A program made the position numbers and the translations under genes. A stretch of DNA of 64,000 nucleotides, from the NCBI RefSeq assembly GCF_023053635.1, contig NC_086172.1, forward strand, positions 65,584,681 through 65,648,680, given 5' to 3'. Source of the DNA: Elgaria multicarinata webbii (Eukaryota > Chordata > Lepidosauria > Squamata > Anguidae). The notes beneath the pieces were generated by a model. That model saw only the letters and a list, made by a program, of their open reading frames with translations. It made no database searches and was not told the DNA's origin. Positions 36,001-60,710 of this stretch are shown in pieces (the first letter of the stretch is position 1; the number at the start of each line of letters is the position of its first letter).

Positions 36001-37278
36001 CTTGTTTTCAACTACCATGTAGATCTCACTTGTGGATGAGTGCAAAGCAAGTGCAGGGTTTGAATAAGGCTACTCCTACTTTATCTGCTGTTGTAATTTG
36101 CTGCTTGCCTTCCCTTCTTTTGTGATAGATGCAGGTGACTACTCAAATGTCCAGGACTGTGGCTTTAAGTTCCTCAGAAATTTTTCTAGTATAAAATGGG
36201 CTAGTTCCAATTCTACAAAACTGGACTTCCACTTTCATAACAGGAGTTTCCTTTCGCTACAGCCCCCCACCCAACAACACCCCCAGAAAATATGCCCCAG
36301 AGGTTCTCCCAATTATTCTTCACTCATTTTTTTTCAATTAAGCCTATAGCTGCAAGACCAAGAATGAGATTCTTTAAAAAGAGGCCAACTGATCTGTTTG
36401 TACACAATATCCGAGTGAGGACTTCAATCCATAGACTGTTAATACGCCAGGGCAGGGGGATATTACCCCTTAAAATATATCATATATTGTGAGACTGCCA
36501 AGAACTGCAACTTCCCAAAGATTGGGAACGCTTCCTACTTCTCTTCAACATACAACAGGTTAGGTGCCAAATAGCAAGAGAAAGGAGAGAATGGCATCAG
36601 AGATGTTACGCAAAGCAATCCCTGTATTTTCTATTGTGTGCTCTTCACTGTTGCCTAAAGCTGCTACACAGTCGTGTGTAAGAGAGTACAGTTACATAAA
36701 CCCCATAGTCACCTCCCAACATTCTCTGAGTAAATTCTGAAAAATAAGCAAGTCTATCTAGGTTTGTTTTCCAGAATTTTGTCTGCTTCAAGATGCAAGA
36801 ATTTGGCAGGGAGGATTAAGCCTGCACTGTGGTGTCAGGAAGCAAGAAAAAGACAGTGCAGCTATTGGAGAATGTGGAGATAAAATAGGAGTCATGAGGC
36901 AGGGGGTGAGAGAACTGGGCAAGGCTCTACAACTCTGCTTCTTGGCAACTGGAAGTTTTCTTGGCATCCATCTTGCCCAGGTTTCTGTTTTTTCATCAGA
37001 TGTCACTTATACTTTCCGACCTCTCCACAACTGTGAGGTCCAGAAATGGTTTTTAATAAAAGCCGAAACACCCAATCCAACCCTAGTTAGATTCATGTGC
37101 AGTGCATATGAGAAAAAACATACAGTTCCGGCAACTGTAATTTGACAGGCCCTCTGTCCATAATAAGAAAAGATGCCCATTTGGTTGTTATGATCATGCT
37201 CACCATTACTTAAATCTAATGCCAAATGTTACATATAAACATTGGGGAGGAGGCCAAGTTTCAGAACTGCTCCTCAGA

Positions 37279-37460
37279 GGGGCTGTGGCTCAGTGGTAGA
37301 GCACATGCTTTGCATGCTGAAGTCCCAGGTTCGATCCCTGGCATCTCAAGGTAGGGCAGGGAAAACTCCTACCTGAAACGCTGGGGAGCTGCTGCAAGTC
37401 AGTGTTGACAATATGGACTAGATGGACCAAGGATAAGGCAGCTTCCTATTCCTATGTTCC
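37279..37460 (+). mobile_element. tRNA-headed SINE (Squam/Sauria type)
   Basis: Pol III box A TGGCTCAGTGGTAGAG and box B GGTTCGATCCC at normal tRNA spacing, followed by the unrelated body CCTGAAACGCTGGGGAGCTG, AGATGGACCAAGG, AAGGCAGCTTCCTA and a TATGTTCC end. Nearly full length and little eroded. This family is the strongest single hint of a squamate genome. Confidence 0.85.
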
Positions 37461-38737
37461 TTGACTGCATACACTGAACCTTCCTGCCCCCATAAAACAT
37501 TCTGATTTTGTTACAGAGGAAGCAGCTTTTTCTAAAGTTGCTATTCTAGTCAAAACCCTTTTGTAAATAGTTTCTGCATTTTTAACCCATCAGGATTGAG
37601 ATAGAAAGGTTATGCAATGCTTGCTTGGAGATATACCAACGTTATTTTTCTATCTATAGTCTGTAGGGATATACTGCTGCAAAATGAGAGATGAAATGTA
37701 TGCTGCCTATATCAATGTTTTCTGCACTGCCTAATTTGTGCCTTGGGAGTTTAAACCAGTTACCATCCTGCTTTGTAGTGGAACGTTTATTCTTCCTGTT
37801 GTCATCATGTACAAAATGTAATCAGGCTATATCTATGAAATGGAAACACTGATGCTAGCTAACTGTTGCAATCTTTCCCCACCCCACCGCCTTATTTGCA
37901 ATAAAAGGCTATTTTTAAAGTTCCTTGTTTGCATTTTATCCCACATTTGTAAACTTTGAGACACATTTCCTCCCCATCCCCTACTGGGGGCGGGGGGAGG
38001 GGCAAGACACCCTTAGGCAGATGGAGACTTTCTCCATACCACCTCCTGGCATTTGAGTTTCTTCCAAAGATGCGGTGAGACATCTCTAAGGAAGAAAGAT
38101 GTGAATTCACTGGGTTGAACACTCTTGCGAGAGGACCCTCGTTGACCCATTTACTATTTCTGCAGAGGATGGCATCCTCCGTCACCCCATCCTCCCACAC
38201 TGACCTGGGATTGCCTAGGCAATCAAAGTCAGTTCAGTGTCTACTTAAATAAATTAATATGAATAAGTGAGCAAGTAGAAAAGAAAAGGCATACCTCAAA
38301 AGAATGCAACATGTCAAAGACGCAATCTTCTGGTTAAAAGATGCAGAATTTGAATGAGCTTATTTGGCAGTTGGTTTTTAATGAGTTCATTTAAATTCCT
38401 GCACCAAAGCTTAACCTCTGCAGGTAAAGCTTTTAATGCTCCCTAGGTATTTGCACTGGAGTTTTAGCAATTCCACTAGTTTCCACTATGCAAGATTTCT
38501 CTTTTAGAGAGCAAGGATCTAGCCAGTGCTTAATTCACAGTAGCATTTAGATCTATTTTCATCCATTGTGGGTGAGTATTGTTTACAAGGTAATTTAAAC
38601 ATTTATAAATGAACAAGCTACACTCTAGTCCTGGCCAGATTTTTTTCAGGAGTCCATACTAATTTCAATCAGACTTGCTTCTGCTTAGGATAGCCATGGA
38701 ACCTCAGCCTATGCAGATTTTCTCTGAAGCAACAATA

Positions 38738-39645
38738 AAATGGTACTTGCTCCCAAGTGCAGAGGATTATAGCTTAAATGTCTTTTAAAAAAATAGTAGC
38801 ACATGTCTGTACACTAGGGCAAATATCACTTTTTAATCACCGAGAACAAAATTAACATCATGAAGTTTTAATATCCACAGGATGCAGAAGATCAATTATA
38901 CTAGCATATATGATGAGTATTGTTATGCTACCCAAGACAAATCTAGTTCACTCTGGCTTTTTAAAAAAACTCAGTACAGTGAACATCTGTCTCCGTAGCC
39001 TTTGGCACTTCACCGGACGCTAAGCAGAGTTATCTTAGGTTAAGCCAATTCACCGATTGTTATTCACAAAGACATTCTTGCTCCTGCAAGAAAAAGGACA
39101 GGCTGTGCTGACACCTTGTGGCTTTTGCTGCAGACAAATTTACTTATTGCTTCTCCCCTGCATTGCTATTTAGAAACTGCATTGCTCTTCAGAAGTAACT
39201 AGTATGTGTCTGGCATTGTGGAGCTTTATGGGAATTCCAGAACTGCTCTCACTAAACCATAGGCTTGTCTCTTACAGAGCAACTCTGAAGTGTCTCTGAA
39301 CCCTTAGGAACATCAGTCAATTAAGACACACCTGCACCAACTCAAAGTAGCCACAAACACCAAATTTATCCATCCATATAACAGTAAAAGAGGGTACATT
39401 TGTGTTAACATGCTGAGCCCCTAAACTGGAGATAAGGCACTAGAGGACTGTAAAATGGCACTTGCTCTCAAGTGCAGAGGCCTATAGCTTAAATATCATT
39501 AAAGAATAGTAGCTGTGTATGTACACTATGTCAGCAAACCAAATCTGACTGTTTTAAACACGGAACTGAATTAATACCATAGAATAATAAAACAGGGTAC
39601 ATTTGTGTTAATATGCTTGAGCCCCCAAATCGTATATAAGGTACT
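38738..39645 (+). repeat. locally duplicated non-coding modules
   Basis: Module B (AATGGTACTTGCTCCCAAGT, GCAGAGG, ATAGCTTAAAT) occurs near 38738-38835 and again near 39453-39545, 715 bp apart. Module A (AGGGTACATTTGTGTTAA, ATGC, GAGCCCC) occurs near 39391 and 39594, 203 bp apart. Order is B, A, B, A. No coding potential and no other copy in the window. Confidence 0.65.
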
Positions 39646-40177
39646 TTTTAACTTTTTCAGAATATAAGTGTGTTGGTACAGCTCAGCCAACACAGGGAGC
39701 TGCAAATCCCTCCCCGTAACATTCTCCTTGGGGGCAACAGAAGGCTGAGCAGTCCCCACTCTCCAAAGCAACCAGTGGTGGGGAGGGAGAACTGAACCCT
39801 AAAGCAGGACACCCATCTGTTCACTGTGTGAGCACAAATCCATCAGCTCAGAACAACTGGTGGCAGGAGAGACTGGGAATTGTGGGGTGTGGGTGATAAG
39901 TAGATCCAAAGACACAGTTTCTTTGCCCTTTCATCTATTCTGCAAAAAGTTGATGAGTGAGATAGAGGGAAGAAAGGGAAACAAAGGATTTTCCCCCTCT
40001 CAAAACCTTTGCCCCCTTCCTCCCCAACCACATAGTTCATCCATAATCTACAACCAATCAGTTGTTCCTTGTATTTAAAGAGTTCCTGGGCTACTAAAGA
40101 CAGGAGTGACTCTGTGCACCATTCCTATTTAACTCAGGTTGCTTTCCAAACACATCATTTTTCTCTGTATTAAATAC

Positions 40178-40234
40178 AAAATATTTCCAAGCACTCCCAA
40201 ATATTTCCAAGCACTCCCAAATATTTCCAAGCAC
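40178..40234. repeat. 20-bp tandem repeat, about 2.8 copies
   Basis: The unit AATATTTCCAAGCACTCCCA repeats at an exact 20-bp period without mismatches. Identity suggests a recent expansion. Confidence 0.9.
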
Positions 40235-42010
40235 AATGAAGAAAGAAGTTTCTTTGCAATAATATTTGTCCCACTGTAAGCCTGTTTTCCTACTAGCTGC
40301 ACATTTATTCTTGCTACTACTATGCTTCTTGCAACTATCCTGACCATTCCTCCTACAGTCAATTAACTTCGTTTCAGCATTCATTCTCGAAACCACAGTC
40401 ATGGGGGGCACAGCCAAAGAGCAGTGAAATAGTGTGTCCTGCCTATGATAAAAGTTACTTCCCATATTACTATTATGTTCATCACCAACAGTATTACTGA
40501 AAAAATATTTCTAGGCTGCCTTTCAGGGGAGAAGCCCTCCCAAGGCTAATCATCTTATTCAGTAAGTCTCTACTGGCCCCCAAGCATATGTATTGCTGCC
40601 CACACAAGCATATTCTGATTCTCTCTCCTCTAAGGATAGACAGACAGAGACACACACATTGTAAGGAGATCTGTAGAGGGAGGGGAGAGGCTTAGTGAAG
40701 AAATCCAAAACAAAGTATTTCAGCATTAGTGCCTTTCTGTATCATTGCAAAAACAGCCACAGCCAATCAAAAGAGAGCTATTCAAAGCACACAGTAACCA
40801 CTGCTTCAGAAAGTCATACTACAGAAGCATCATTACCAGAAACATAAGAGGCCCCATTGTTCAGCTCAGTCAATGAAGTGCCCCCTGCGATAGCACTGTA
40901 CAATTCATCATACAATAGCAGCATTAATTCTTCCTTCAACAGGGCAGGGTAGAAACACCAGGCACAGTGTGAGACGATTAAAATAACTGATTAAAAAGCT
41001 TTCGAAGAGAGCAAATGCAAGATAGGCAATACATACCAAAGAGAAAGAAGTGCTATCAGGTCATTAAAATAATCCAAACCACTTTAAATAACAAACAACC
41101 AAACAGACAAACTATAGACGTTTAATCCTGGAAGCATAAGTGCTGAAATATAGGCCTGTATCATAAAGGAATAACTAAATATTCCAGATGTATTCTGGTA
41201 CCCAACTGCTATCCTTAACACCAAAATACTTCTCTGATGCTAAATTAACAAACTAATTATAGCCATGAACCAAGATGACAATTTACCAAATGGCAAAATA
41301 CTACCACATGAGGAAACCAGTCATCTCCTCATATGATGAGAATTTTACCACATATTTGCACTCAATCTGAAACCCAGAGACACAGGGGAACGGTAACCTT
41401 CTCCTCACAAAAGATGCTACTAATTATTGCCCCCTCCCACCCCACCCCACATGGTTCTATTCTCATCATGGTAAATGACCACTTAGTAAATCATTTTCTG
41501 TATTTACAGCTAGAAAACACAGCATTCTTCTTCTGCCAATTATCCATCCACATCTTGTCATTATAAGGTTTCTCTTAAAATCCTGATGAACCCTTAAAAA
41601 ATAAAACCCAATGAGAGAATTGAGTCTGAATATGGAGTAGGAAAGATTTGGCATGAGTCAGTGTGACTAGATTCTCCATGTTCTTTTATTTTACTAAAAC
41701 TGAAAAGGAATATTGAGTAAGCTACAAGGAAGGTACAGGCTGTGGAGGAACAGAAAACTCTGAGCAGCAGCCATTCTGACAGAACTACATAAAACTCTCA
41801 TTCTCTGCTCAGCTTAATTAATACAGATTTTAATTTTAGAATCAAGCTAGAATGTAATTATACTTCTGTCCACAGCCAGCATTTCACACTTAAATCTGTA
41901 CTTACTAGTCATAGATATGTTTTATAGTGATAATGCGTTGACACATTGTACAGTTTAATTATTTAAAAGAAATTGAAGATAATAATATACAAAAAGCAAT
42001 TTAATAAGCT

Positions 42011-42016
42011 TTTATT
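42011..42016 (-). terminator. C2orf76: C2orf76 polyadenylation signal AATAAA
   Basis: Minus-strand AATAAA, 112 nt after the C2orf76 stop codon at 42128-42130. It is the first canonical signal after the stop, so the mRNA probably ends near 41990. Confidence 0.65.
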
Positions 42017-42127
42017 GTGTATCATCAGGTTAACTAGTCAAAATATTTATAGTATACACCTTTATGAATTAAAATCTCACAAAAAAAAGTGCAAGGGGAA
42101 AAAAATCTCCTCTAAGTTTCAACGTCT

Positions 42128-55441
<13,314 letters not shown>

Positions 55442-56639
55442 TTACATATTTAATATGTATTCCAGCATTTTTGGAATTTGGGCTTTTTGGAAAGGATGAG
55501 AGTAGAAGTTGAAAAGAAGCATAGATGGCAAGTGATGGAGGACAGGTGATAAGAAAAGAAACCTGATTATGGAAAAGTTACTGTAAATTCTGTGAAATTC
55601 ACAGAAGCCTCACATTTTCATTAATCCAAGTTCTGTCAAGAACCTTACTTTCTGACCCTTCTTCTATTTCCACTACCCCATAAACCCTTTTACTTTTTCT
55701 GGGAAAACTGAATTTACAGCTCCCACCAGCAGAGATCCAGAAATCCCAATCTCTGCACTACGTTTCAGATTTAGTACAATGTGGTGCACATGAAAGGGAC
55801 ACATTGTACAAGAGATACACACAGTTTAAGGTCACAGATGCAAAATTCCCACCTTGCTGGACACAATTTAACAAGCAGATCAACTAGGTCAAACAAAATG
55901 CCTTTTAAAGAAGGCCAGAAGAAGAATATCTAAAATAAATAAAAATAAAACCATGTGACAGTTGTTTAAATACTGTGCTACTAAAGAAGGACATGTGGGG
56001 CAAAAGGATTCATTCACAAACAAAAACTAGGCTTATCATGTTCCAGAAAACTTTCTACAAAGTTTGCACATAAAGCTAAAATATCTGATGGATTACATGA
56101 GAGCAGAGCAATCATATCTGGTGCTGGAGCAAGCGCTAATGTTAGAGCCTCTGAAGAATCCAGAGCCCTACTGACTTGGCACAAGCCCAGTAGGCCTGAA
56201 GAAGAGAGGGAGGAATGGCATTTCCCCTCTTCCCCCACCCCAGGCTGCTTTTATTTTTCAAATTCCATCCCATTGAAACCAATGGGAGGGAACTGATCTG
56301 GGCCAGCTCCAAGGTTAGCATAGACCAGGAGCCAATTTGAGGGGGGGTCAGAATAGTTGAGGTCCTGCAAACCCACAGCCTCTCTCAGCATGCCCACTGG
56401 CCACCCTGACACACATCTTTACTATATATACATTGAAAGCATGGCAAAGACGGAACAGAAAGCTAATCTCTTTCCTATCACCCTCTGACCTGTGTCACAG
56501 AAATTAAAAACTAGCAAGTGTACCAAAATTTTAAAGTACATATATCAAAGTATATGTGAAACTTTAAAAATAACATATGCGGCTTTTCTTTTTCTGTGTA
56601 ATTTCATCTAACTTCCTAACAAATCTGTGAATAAAAACA

Positions 56640-56735
56640 ACAGTAATCCCAGTCTACAAATTAGAACATGGGACTAGGAAGTAATGATTGATTACAGGTG
56701 TTCTTGACAAAAGAAGAATTTGAACCCAGAATAGG
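56640..56735 (-). repeat. MIR-like SINE trace
   Basis: CCCAGTCTACAAATTAG and GAATTTGAACCCAGAATAGG on the plus strand resemble the reverse of MIR around its box B. Strongly diverged. Confidence 0.3.
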
Positions 56736-56928
56736 ATACAAACAATGAGCAATAATCTAATAAAACAGAAGCAAAATTCCTACCTGCATATGTAATATTG
56801 TATGTGCCCTATGTTCAGAACATTACAAACCTCAGCTGAACTACAGAGCAGAATAAAAATATTTAATCAGTTGTAAATAGGGCCAGCCATGTATGATTAA
56901 AACACTTAAATTATACCAGAATAAATGT

Positions 56929-56995
56929 ATCACCTATGCGTGTTTAGTCAGAAAAAAGTCCTACTCTAAACACGCGTAGGAATGCACCTTTAGCT
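56929..56995. mobile_element. short palindromic DNA element (GGGCACAATCCTATGC family)
   Basis: ACCTATGCGTGTTTAGTCAG and, inverted, CTCTAAACACGCGTAGGA flank a 10-bp centre; the matched mutations (GCGTG/CACGC) show the arms still pair. Confidence 0.65.
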
Positions 56996-57339
56996 TAGTC
57001 CTGAAGATGCCACAAGACTCTACGCTTTGCTTTTTCTGCAATAGACTAATCCGATTACTGTAAATTCACTCACAATGTGGAAATACAAAGTGGGGACAAT
57101 TTGCGTGCTGCTTTCGGACATGACGTACCATTCTGGGTCAAATTCGATTCACAAGAGGTAACTAGGGCAGAGCAGCAACACACCAACCCAATCCAAAACT
57201 CTTTCAGCCTCACCCCCAATATATCCCTTTCCGGCCTCCTGCTCCCCCTGCCACCCCACTCCTCGTTGCCACTTTGGTAACAATCCGATTTCTTTGTCGC
57301 ACCCACTGGAGAACTTCACTTTATCTTCTCCCTACCTCC

Positions 57340-57625
57340 TCCGCTTTGCAACGCTCACCACAGAGGCCGCTCGCTAAAGCGACCACAGGCAGCACCGGCC
57401 CCGCCCACAGAGTCACGTGACCGTGAAACACGCAATCCTCCTCCAGCCGCCCCTTCCTGATAAGGAACGGCGTCCTCATGCCCCCAATGAGCCTCGCGTC
57501 TTCTTCTACGCCTCCCACCCCGTTGGCAGCGATTGGCTGGCTGTTTTACGCACATTTCGAATACATCCAATGGCGAAAGGCTATAATCCCCCTATGGGCG
57601 GAGTTGCATCTTTCATTGGCGCATG
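57340..57625. promoter_or_regulatory. C2orf76: GC-rich promoter with four CCAAT boxes
   Basis: CpG-rich block with CCAAT at 57484-57488 and 57567-57571 and ATTGG (the inverse) at 57532-57536 and 57615-57619; centre-to-centre spacings about 48, 35 and 48 bp. Such NF-Y-type arrays without TATA are usual for housekeeping and bidirectional promoters. On the left it serves C2orf76. A rightward transcript (DBI in human) is inferred, not seen. Confidence 0.65.
57359..57420 (-). other. C2orf76: probable C2orf76 non-coding exon 1 (5' end unknown)
   Basis: Minus strand GCGGCCTCTGTG|GTGAGCG gives a good donor whose last exon base is 57359, inside the GC-rich promoter block. The coding exon at 55305 needs an upstream leader exon. 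The 5' end is a placeholder. Confidence 0.6.
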
Positions 57626-57897
57626 ATCCTTTTTTTTTTTTTGCTAGATAAACCCAAAGCACCATTCTGTTTCCTTACTTTCCCCACTTCGCTTGCTCTC
57701 AGCCATAGAGATAGAAAAAGTCAGACATACAGCTCAGACTTCCGTTCAAAATTGAAGTCCCAGCTAGCCAGGATCCTAGCATATAGAAAACGTGAACAGC
57801 GATCTCGGGAGTAAATCCTATTGAACTGAGTGAGCTGACTTCTGAGTAGGCATGGCTAGGATTGCACTTTATTTAGGATTTACGCTTTACAGTGTTA

Positions 57898-57988
57898 CAA
57901 CGCAATCCTATGTGTATTTATTCAGAAGAATGTCCCACTGTGTTTAATGGGCCCGGTCCTTATTTCCATATGTGTGTTTAGGATTGCA
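57898..57988. mobile_element. short palindromic DNA element (TTTACTCAGAAG family)
   Basis: ACGCAATCCTATGTGTATTT, ATTCAGAAGAATGTCCCACT, TTTAATGGG and, inverted, GTGTGTTTAGGATTGCATAG. Reasonably preserved. Confidence 0.65.
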
Positions 57989-58719
57989 TAGGGAAAAATA
58001 CAGGAGAAATCCTGATCACTTTTAAAACAAAAGGGCGAATAGAACAGATTGTAGGATAAATCCAGGATAATAACGTAGATGTCGTTAGTCAGTAGTATGA
58101 CTATGCAGAAATAAAAGTTAGTAGCAAAACCACACTTTCCCAAGTTTTTTATTGAAACAAGGATAGGTAGACCAGTTAGTGGACATGCAATAGTCCACTT
58201 TCCCTAATCCTTAATCCTTTAAGTGCATCATTACACCATTTCAGCCTACCAGAATTGCATTCAATTGCATTTTCCAGAAATAATAACAATAAATAAATAA
58301 ATAAAAAACATGGGAAAATAAGAATTAGAGAAGGGAAGGAACCCACGACCCAGGTCCATCTCAAAGTCCCTTTCAGCCAGAACAACCAATGAACTGCAAG
58401 GGGAAGAAGAAGGGAGGAGACAGGGGAGTATGGTAGGGATGCAAGCCAGCACAGGTGAAACGATGCATGTGCTAAAATCGTGCAACAACGCACACACGTG
58501 AAAGTGATCAGCGCTTGATGCGCTGTCCATAGTACGGGGACAACCCGGGAGACAAAATTTGGTGTGATGGAGCTCTATGAAAGCGGTATATGGAATGTGG
58601 ATTGTGCAGTTATCAATGCACTTCAATACCTCTATAAAGCAGCAGTGTATATCTAGGCTAGAATTCTCTGCAGGCACAGGGGCACAAAATCGCAGTAACT
58701 GGCAGGATGAGATTTTATT

Positions 58720-58795
58720 ATTTTACATTGTTGTCTATCGCCTTGATGGTGTTTTAGCAGATAAGGCGGTATATAAATGTTAATAAATCATCATC
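58720..58795 (+). repeat. L2-like LINE tail fragment
   Basis: GTTGTCTATCGCCTTGATGG, GATAAGGCGGTATATAAATG, TTAATAAATCATCATCAT: tail variant of the L2-type family. Confidence 0.5.
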
Positions 58796-59339
58796 ATAGT
58801 AGTCTAGCTACTGCCGATGATTCTTTAAAGGTTTAAGGAGCTCATTGCGTACACATATGCACACCTTCACAATAGTCCCTGCTTGCTCAATGCTATATAG
58901 TTTGTTTTCTTGTTTTCAGCACAGGTGGTGTCACGTTTTCAAAGCGGGACCTGCTTACTTCAATCTTTATATGAATTGGGGATGGTGTAAAAGCCGGAAC
59001 GGAACGGAACAGGCCGGAACAGCCCCATTATATTAAAAAAACCATACCAAAAACAGTGGCATGTGTTAGCAACACTTGAGAACAATATTTTAGGACTAAA
59101 ACCATACCAATATTATATCACTATTAACCCCAGAACTCCCAAAACGATGTCCGGAACAGAATGGGATGGCCGGAATGGCCACTAGGGAACGAGCGATATC
59201 AACCAAACTCACCAGACATGCATAACTAAATGGCAGGGATGCAATAAGCCACAAAAGGTGCAAAGAAACTGCGTTCCGATAACCGTTCCGTGCACAGCGC
59301 ATATTGCACAAAACGGACAGGGACAGCAGCTTTCAAGTG

Positions 59340-60085
59340 AAGTATGTTAATCAAACTCACCAGACACACATTACTAGGTGAGCCTGATGTAATAAGCGCC
59401 CAATTAGGTAAGTCAACCAAACTCATCAGATGCACATAACTAGGTGGAACAAATATAGAAAGCTCCAAAAGTTGCCCCGAAACTACGTTCAGATACCCGT
59501 TCCGGGCAAAAACGCGTATTGCGCAAAATGGGCCGTAACAGCAGCTTCCCAATGAGATAAGTGAACCAAACTCACCAGATGCACATAACTAGGTGGGACA
59601 AATATAGAAAGCTCCAAAAGTTGCCCTGAAACCACGTTCAGATACCCGTTCCGGGCAAAAACACGTATTGCGCAAAATGGGCCGTAACAGCAGCTTTCCA
59701 ATGACATAAGTGAACCAAACTCACCAAATGCACATAACTAGGTGGGACAAATATAGAAAGCTCCAAAAGTTGCCCCGAAACCACGTTCAGATACCCGTTC
59801 CGGGCAAAAACGCGTATTGCGCAAAATGGGCCGTAACAGCAGCTTCCCAATGACATAAGTGAACCAAACTCACCAGATGCACATGACAAGGTTGGAAAAA
59901 TATAGAAAGCTCTAAAAGTTGCCCCAAAACCACGTTCAGATACCCGTTCCGGGCAAAAGTCTGTGTTGCGCAAAATGGGCCGTAACAGCAGCTTCCCAAT
60001 GAGGAAAGTCAACCAAACTCACCAGATGCACATAACTAGGTGGGACAAATATAGAAAGCTCCAAAAGTTGCCCCGAAACCACGTT
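59340..60085 (+). repeat. 149-bp tandem array, left arm (five units)
   Basis: Each unit runs through AACTCACCAGATGCACATAA, AGGTGGGACAAATATAGAAA, GCTCCAAAAGTTGCCCCGAA, ACCCGTTCCGGGCAAAAACG, TATTGCGCAAAATGGGCC and GTAACAGCAGCTTCCCAATG. The last four units differ by a few substitutions each and keep an exact 149-bp period; the first, from 59340, is more diverged. Confidence 0.9.
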
Positions 60086-60126
60086 CAGATACCCGTTCCG
60101 GGCAAAAAGCTCCAAAAATTGCAGTG

Positions 60127-60710
60127 TTTTTGCCCGGAACGGGTATCTGATACGTGGTTTCGGGGCAACTTTTGGAGCTTATTACATCAGGCTCACCTAG
60201 TAATGTGTGTCTGGTGAGTTTGGTTGACTCACCTCATTGGGAAGTTGCCGTTACGGCCCTTTTGCGCAATATATGTTTTTGCCCGGAACGGGTTCCTGAA
60301 CGTGGTTTCGGGGCAACTTTTGGAGCTTTCTATATTTGTCCCACCCTGTCATGTGCATCTGGTGAGTTTGGTTGACTTTCCACATTGGGAAGCTGCCGTT
60401 ACGGCCTGTTTTGCGCAATATGCGGTTTTGCCCGGAACGGGTATCTGAACATGGTTTCGGGGCAACTTTTGGAGCTTATTATGTCAGGCTCACCTAGTAA
60501 TGTGTGTCTGGTGAGTTTGGTTGACTCACCCACTGGGAAGTTGCCGTTACGGCCCTTTTCCGCAATACACGTTTTTGCCCGGAAAGGGTACCTGAACGTG
60601 GTTTCGGGGCAACCTTTGGAGCTTATTACATCAGGCTCACCTAGTAATGTGTGTCTGGTGAATTTGGAGTTATGCATGACTGGTGAGTTTGGTTGATATC
60701 ACTTGTTCAG
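60127..60710 (-). repeat. 149-bp tandem array, right arm (four units, inverted)
   Basis: Same unit as the left arm in reverse complement. Two sub-types alternate: units ending CTTATTACATCAGGCTCACC (60180, 60620; variant at 60475) and a unit ending CTTTCTATATTTGTCCCACC (60325). Spacings are 149, 149 and 147 bp. Confidence 0.9.

Larger units (their letters stand above)
33684..41989. other. intergenic DNA between convergent STEAP3 and C2orf76
   Basis: AT-rich, no coding exon recognised. Contents I can name: the tRNA-headed SINE at 37279-37460, a set of local duplications at 38738-39645 and a 20-bp tandem repeat at 40178-40234. The stretches 33.7-37.2 and 40.3-41.9 kb show nothing identifiable. 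Confidence 0.6.
57660..58988. other. intergenic DNA right of the C2orf76 promoter
   Basis: No exon recognised. Contains a TTTACTCAGAAG-family element (57898-57988) and an L2-like tail (58720-58795, CTTGATGG, TAAGGCGGTATATAAATG). The 58261-58677 minus frames are not protein-like. Confidence 0.5.

Noticed and set aside
37279-37350. Possible tRNA gene
   Set aside because: Box A and box B are good, but the sequence continues into the known SINE body and lacks a paired acceptor stem.
57623-57814. Plus-strand frame as a DBI first exon
   Set aside because: The translation (starting MILFFFLLDKPKAPFC) has no acyl-CoA-binding motifs and begins in a T-run.
59226-60012. Repeated minus-strand frames sharing a common peptide
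   Set aside because: They follow the 149-bp tandem units of the foldback element. The unit is not a multiple of three, so no continuous protein can be encoded.
59340-60710. CRISPR-like repeat array
   Set aside because: Units are contiguous 149-bp tandem copies without unique spacers, in an animal genome.
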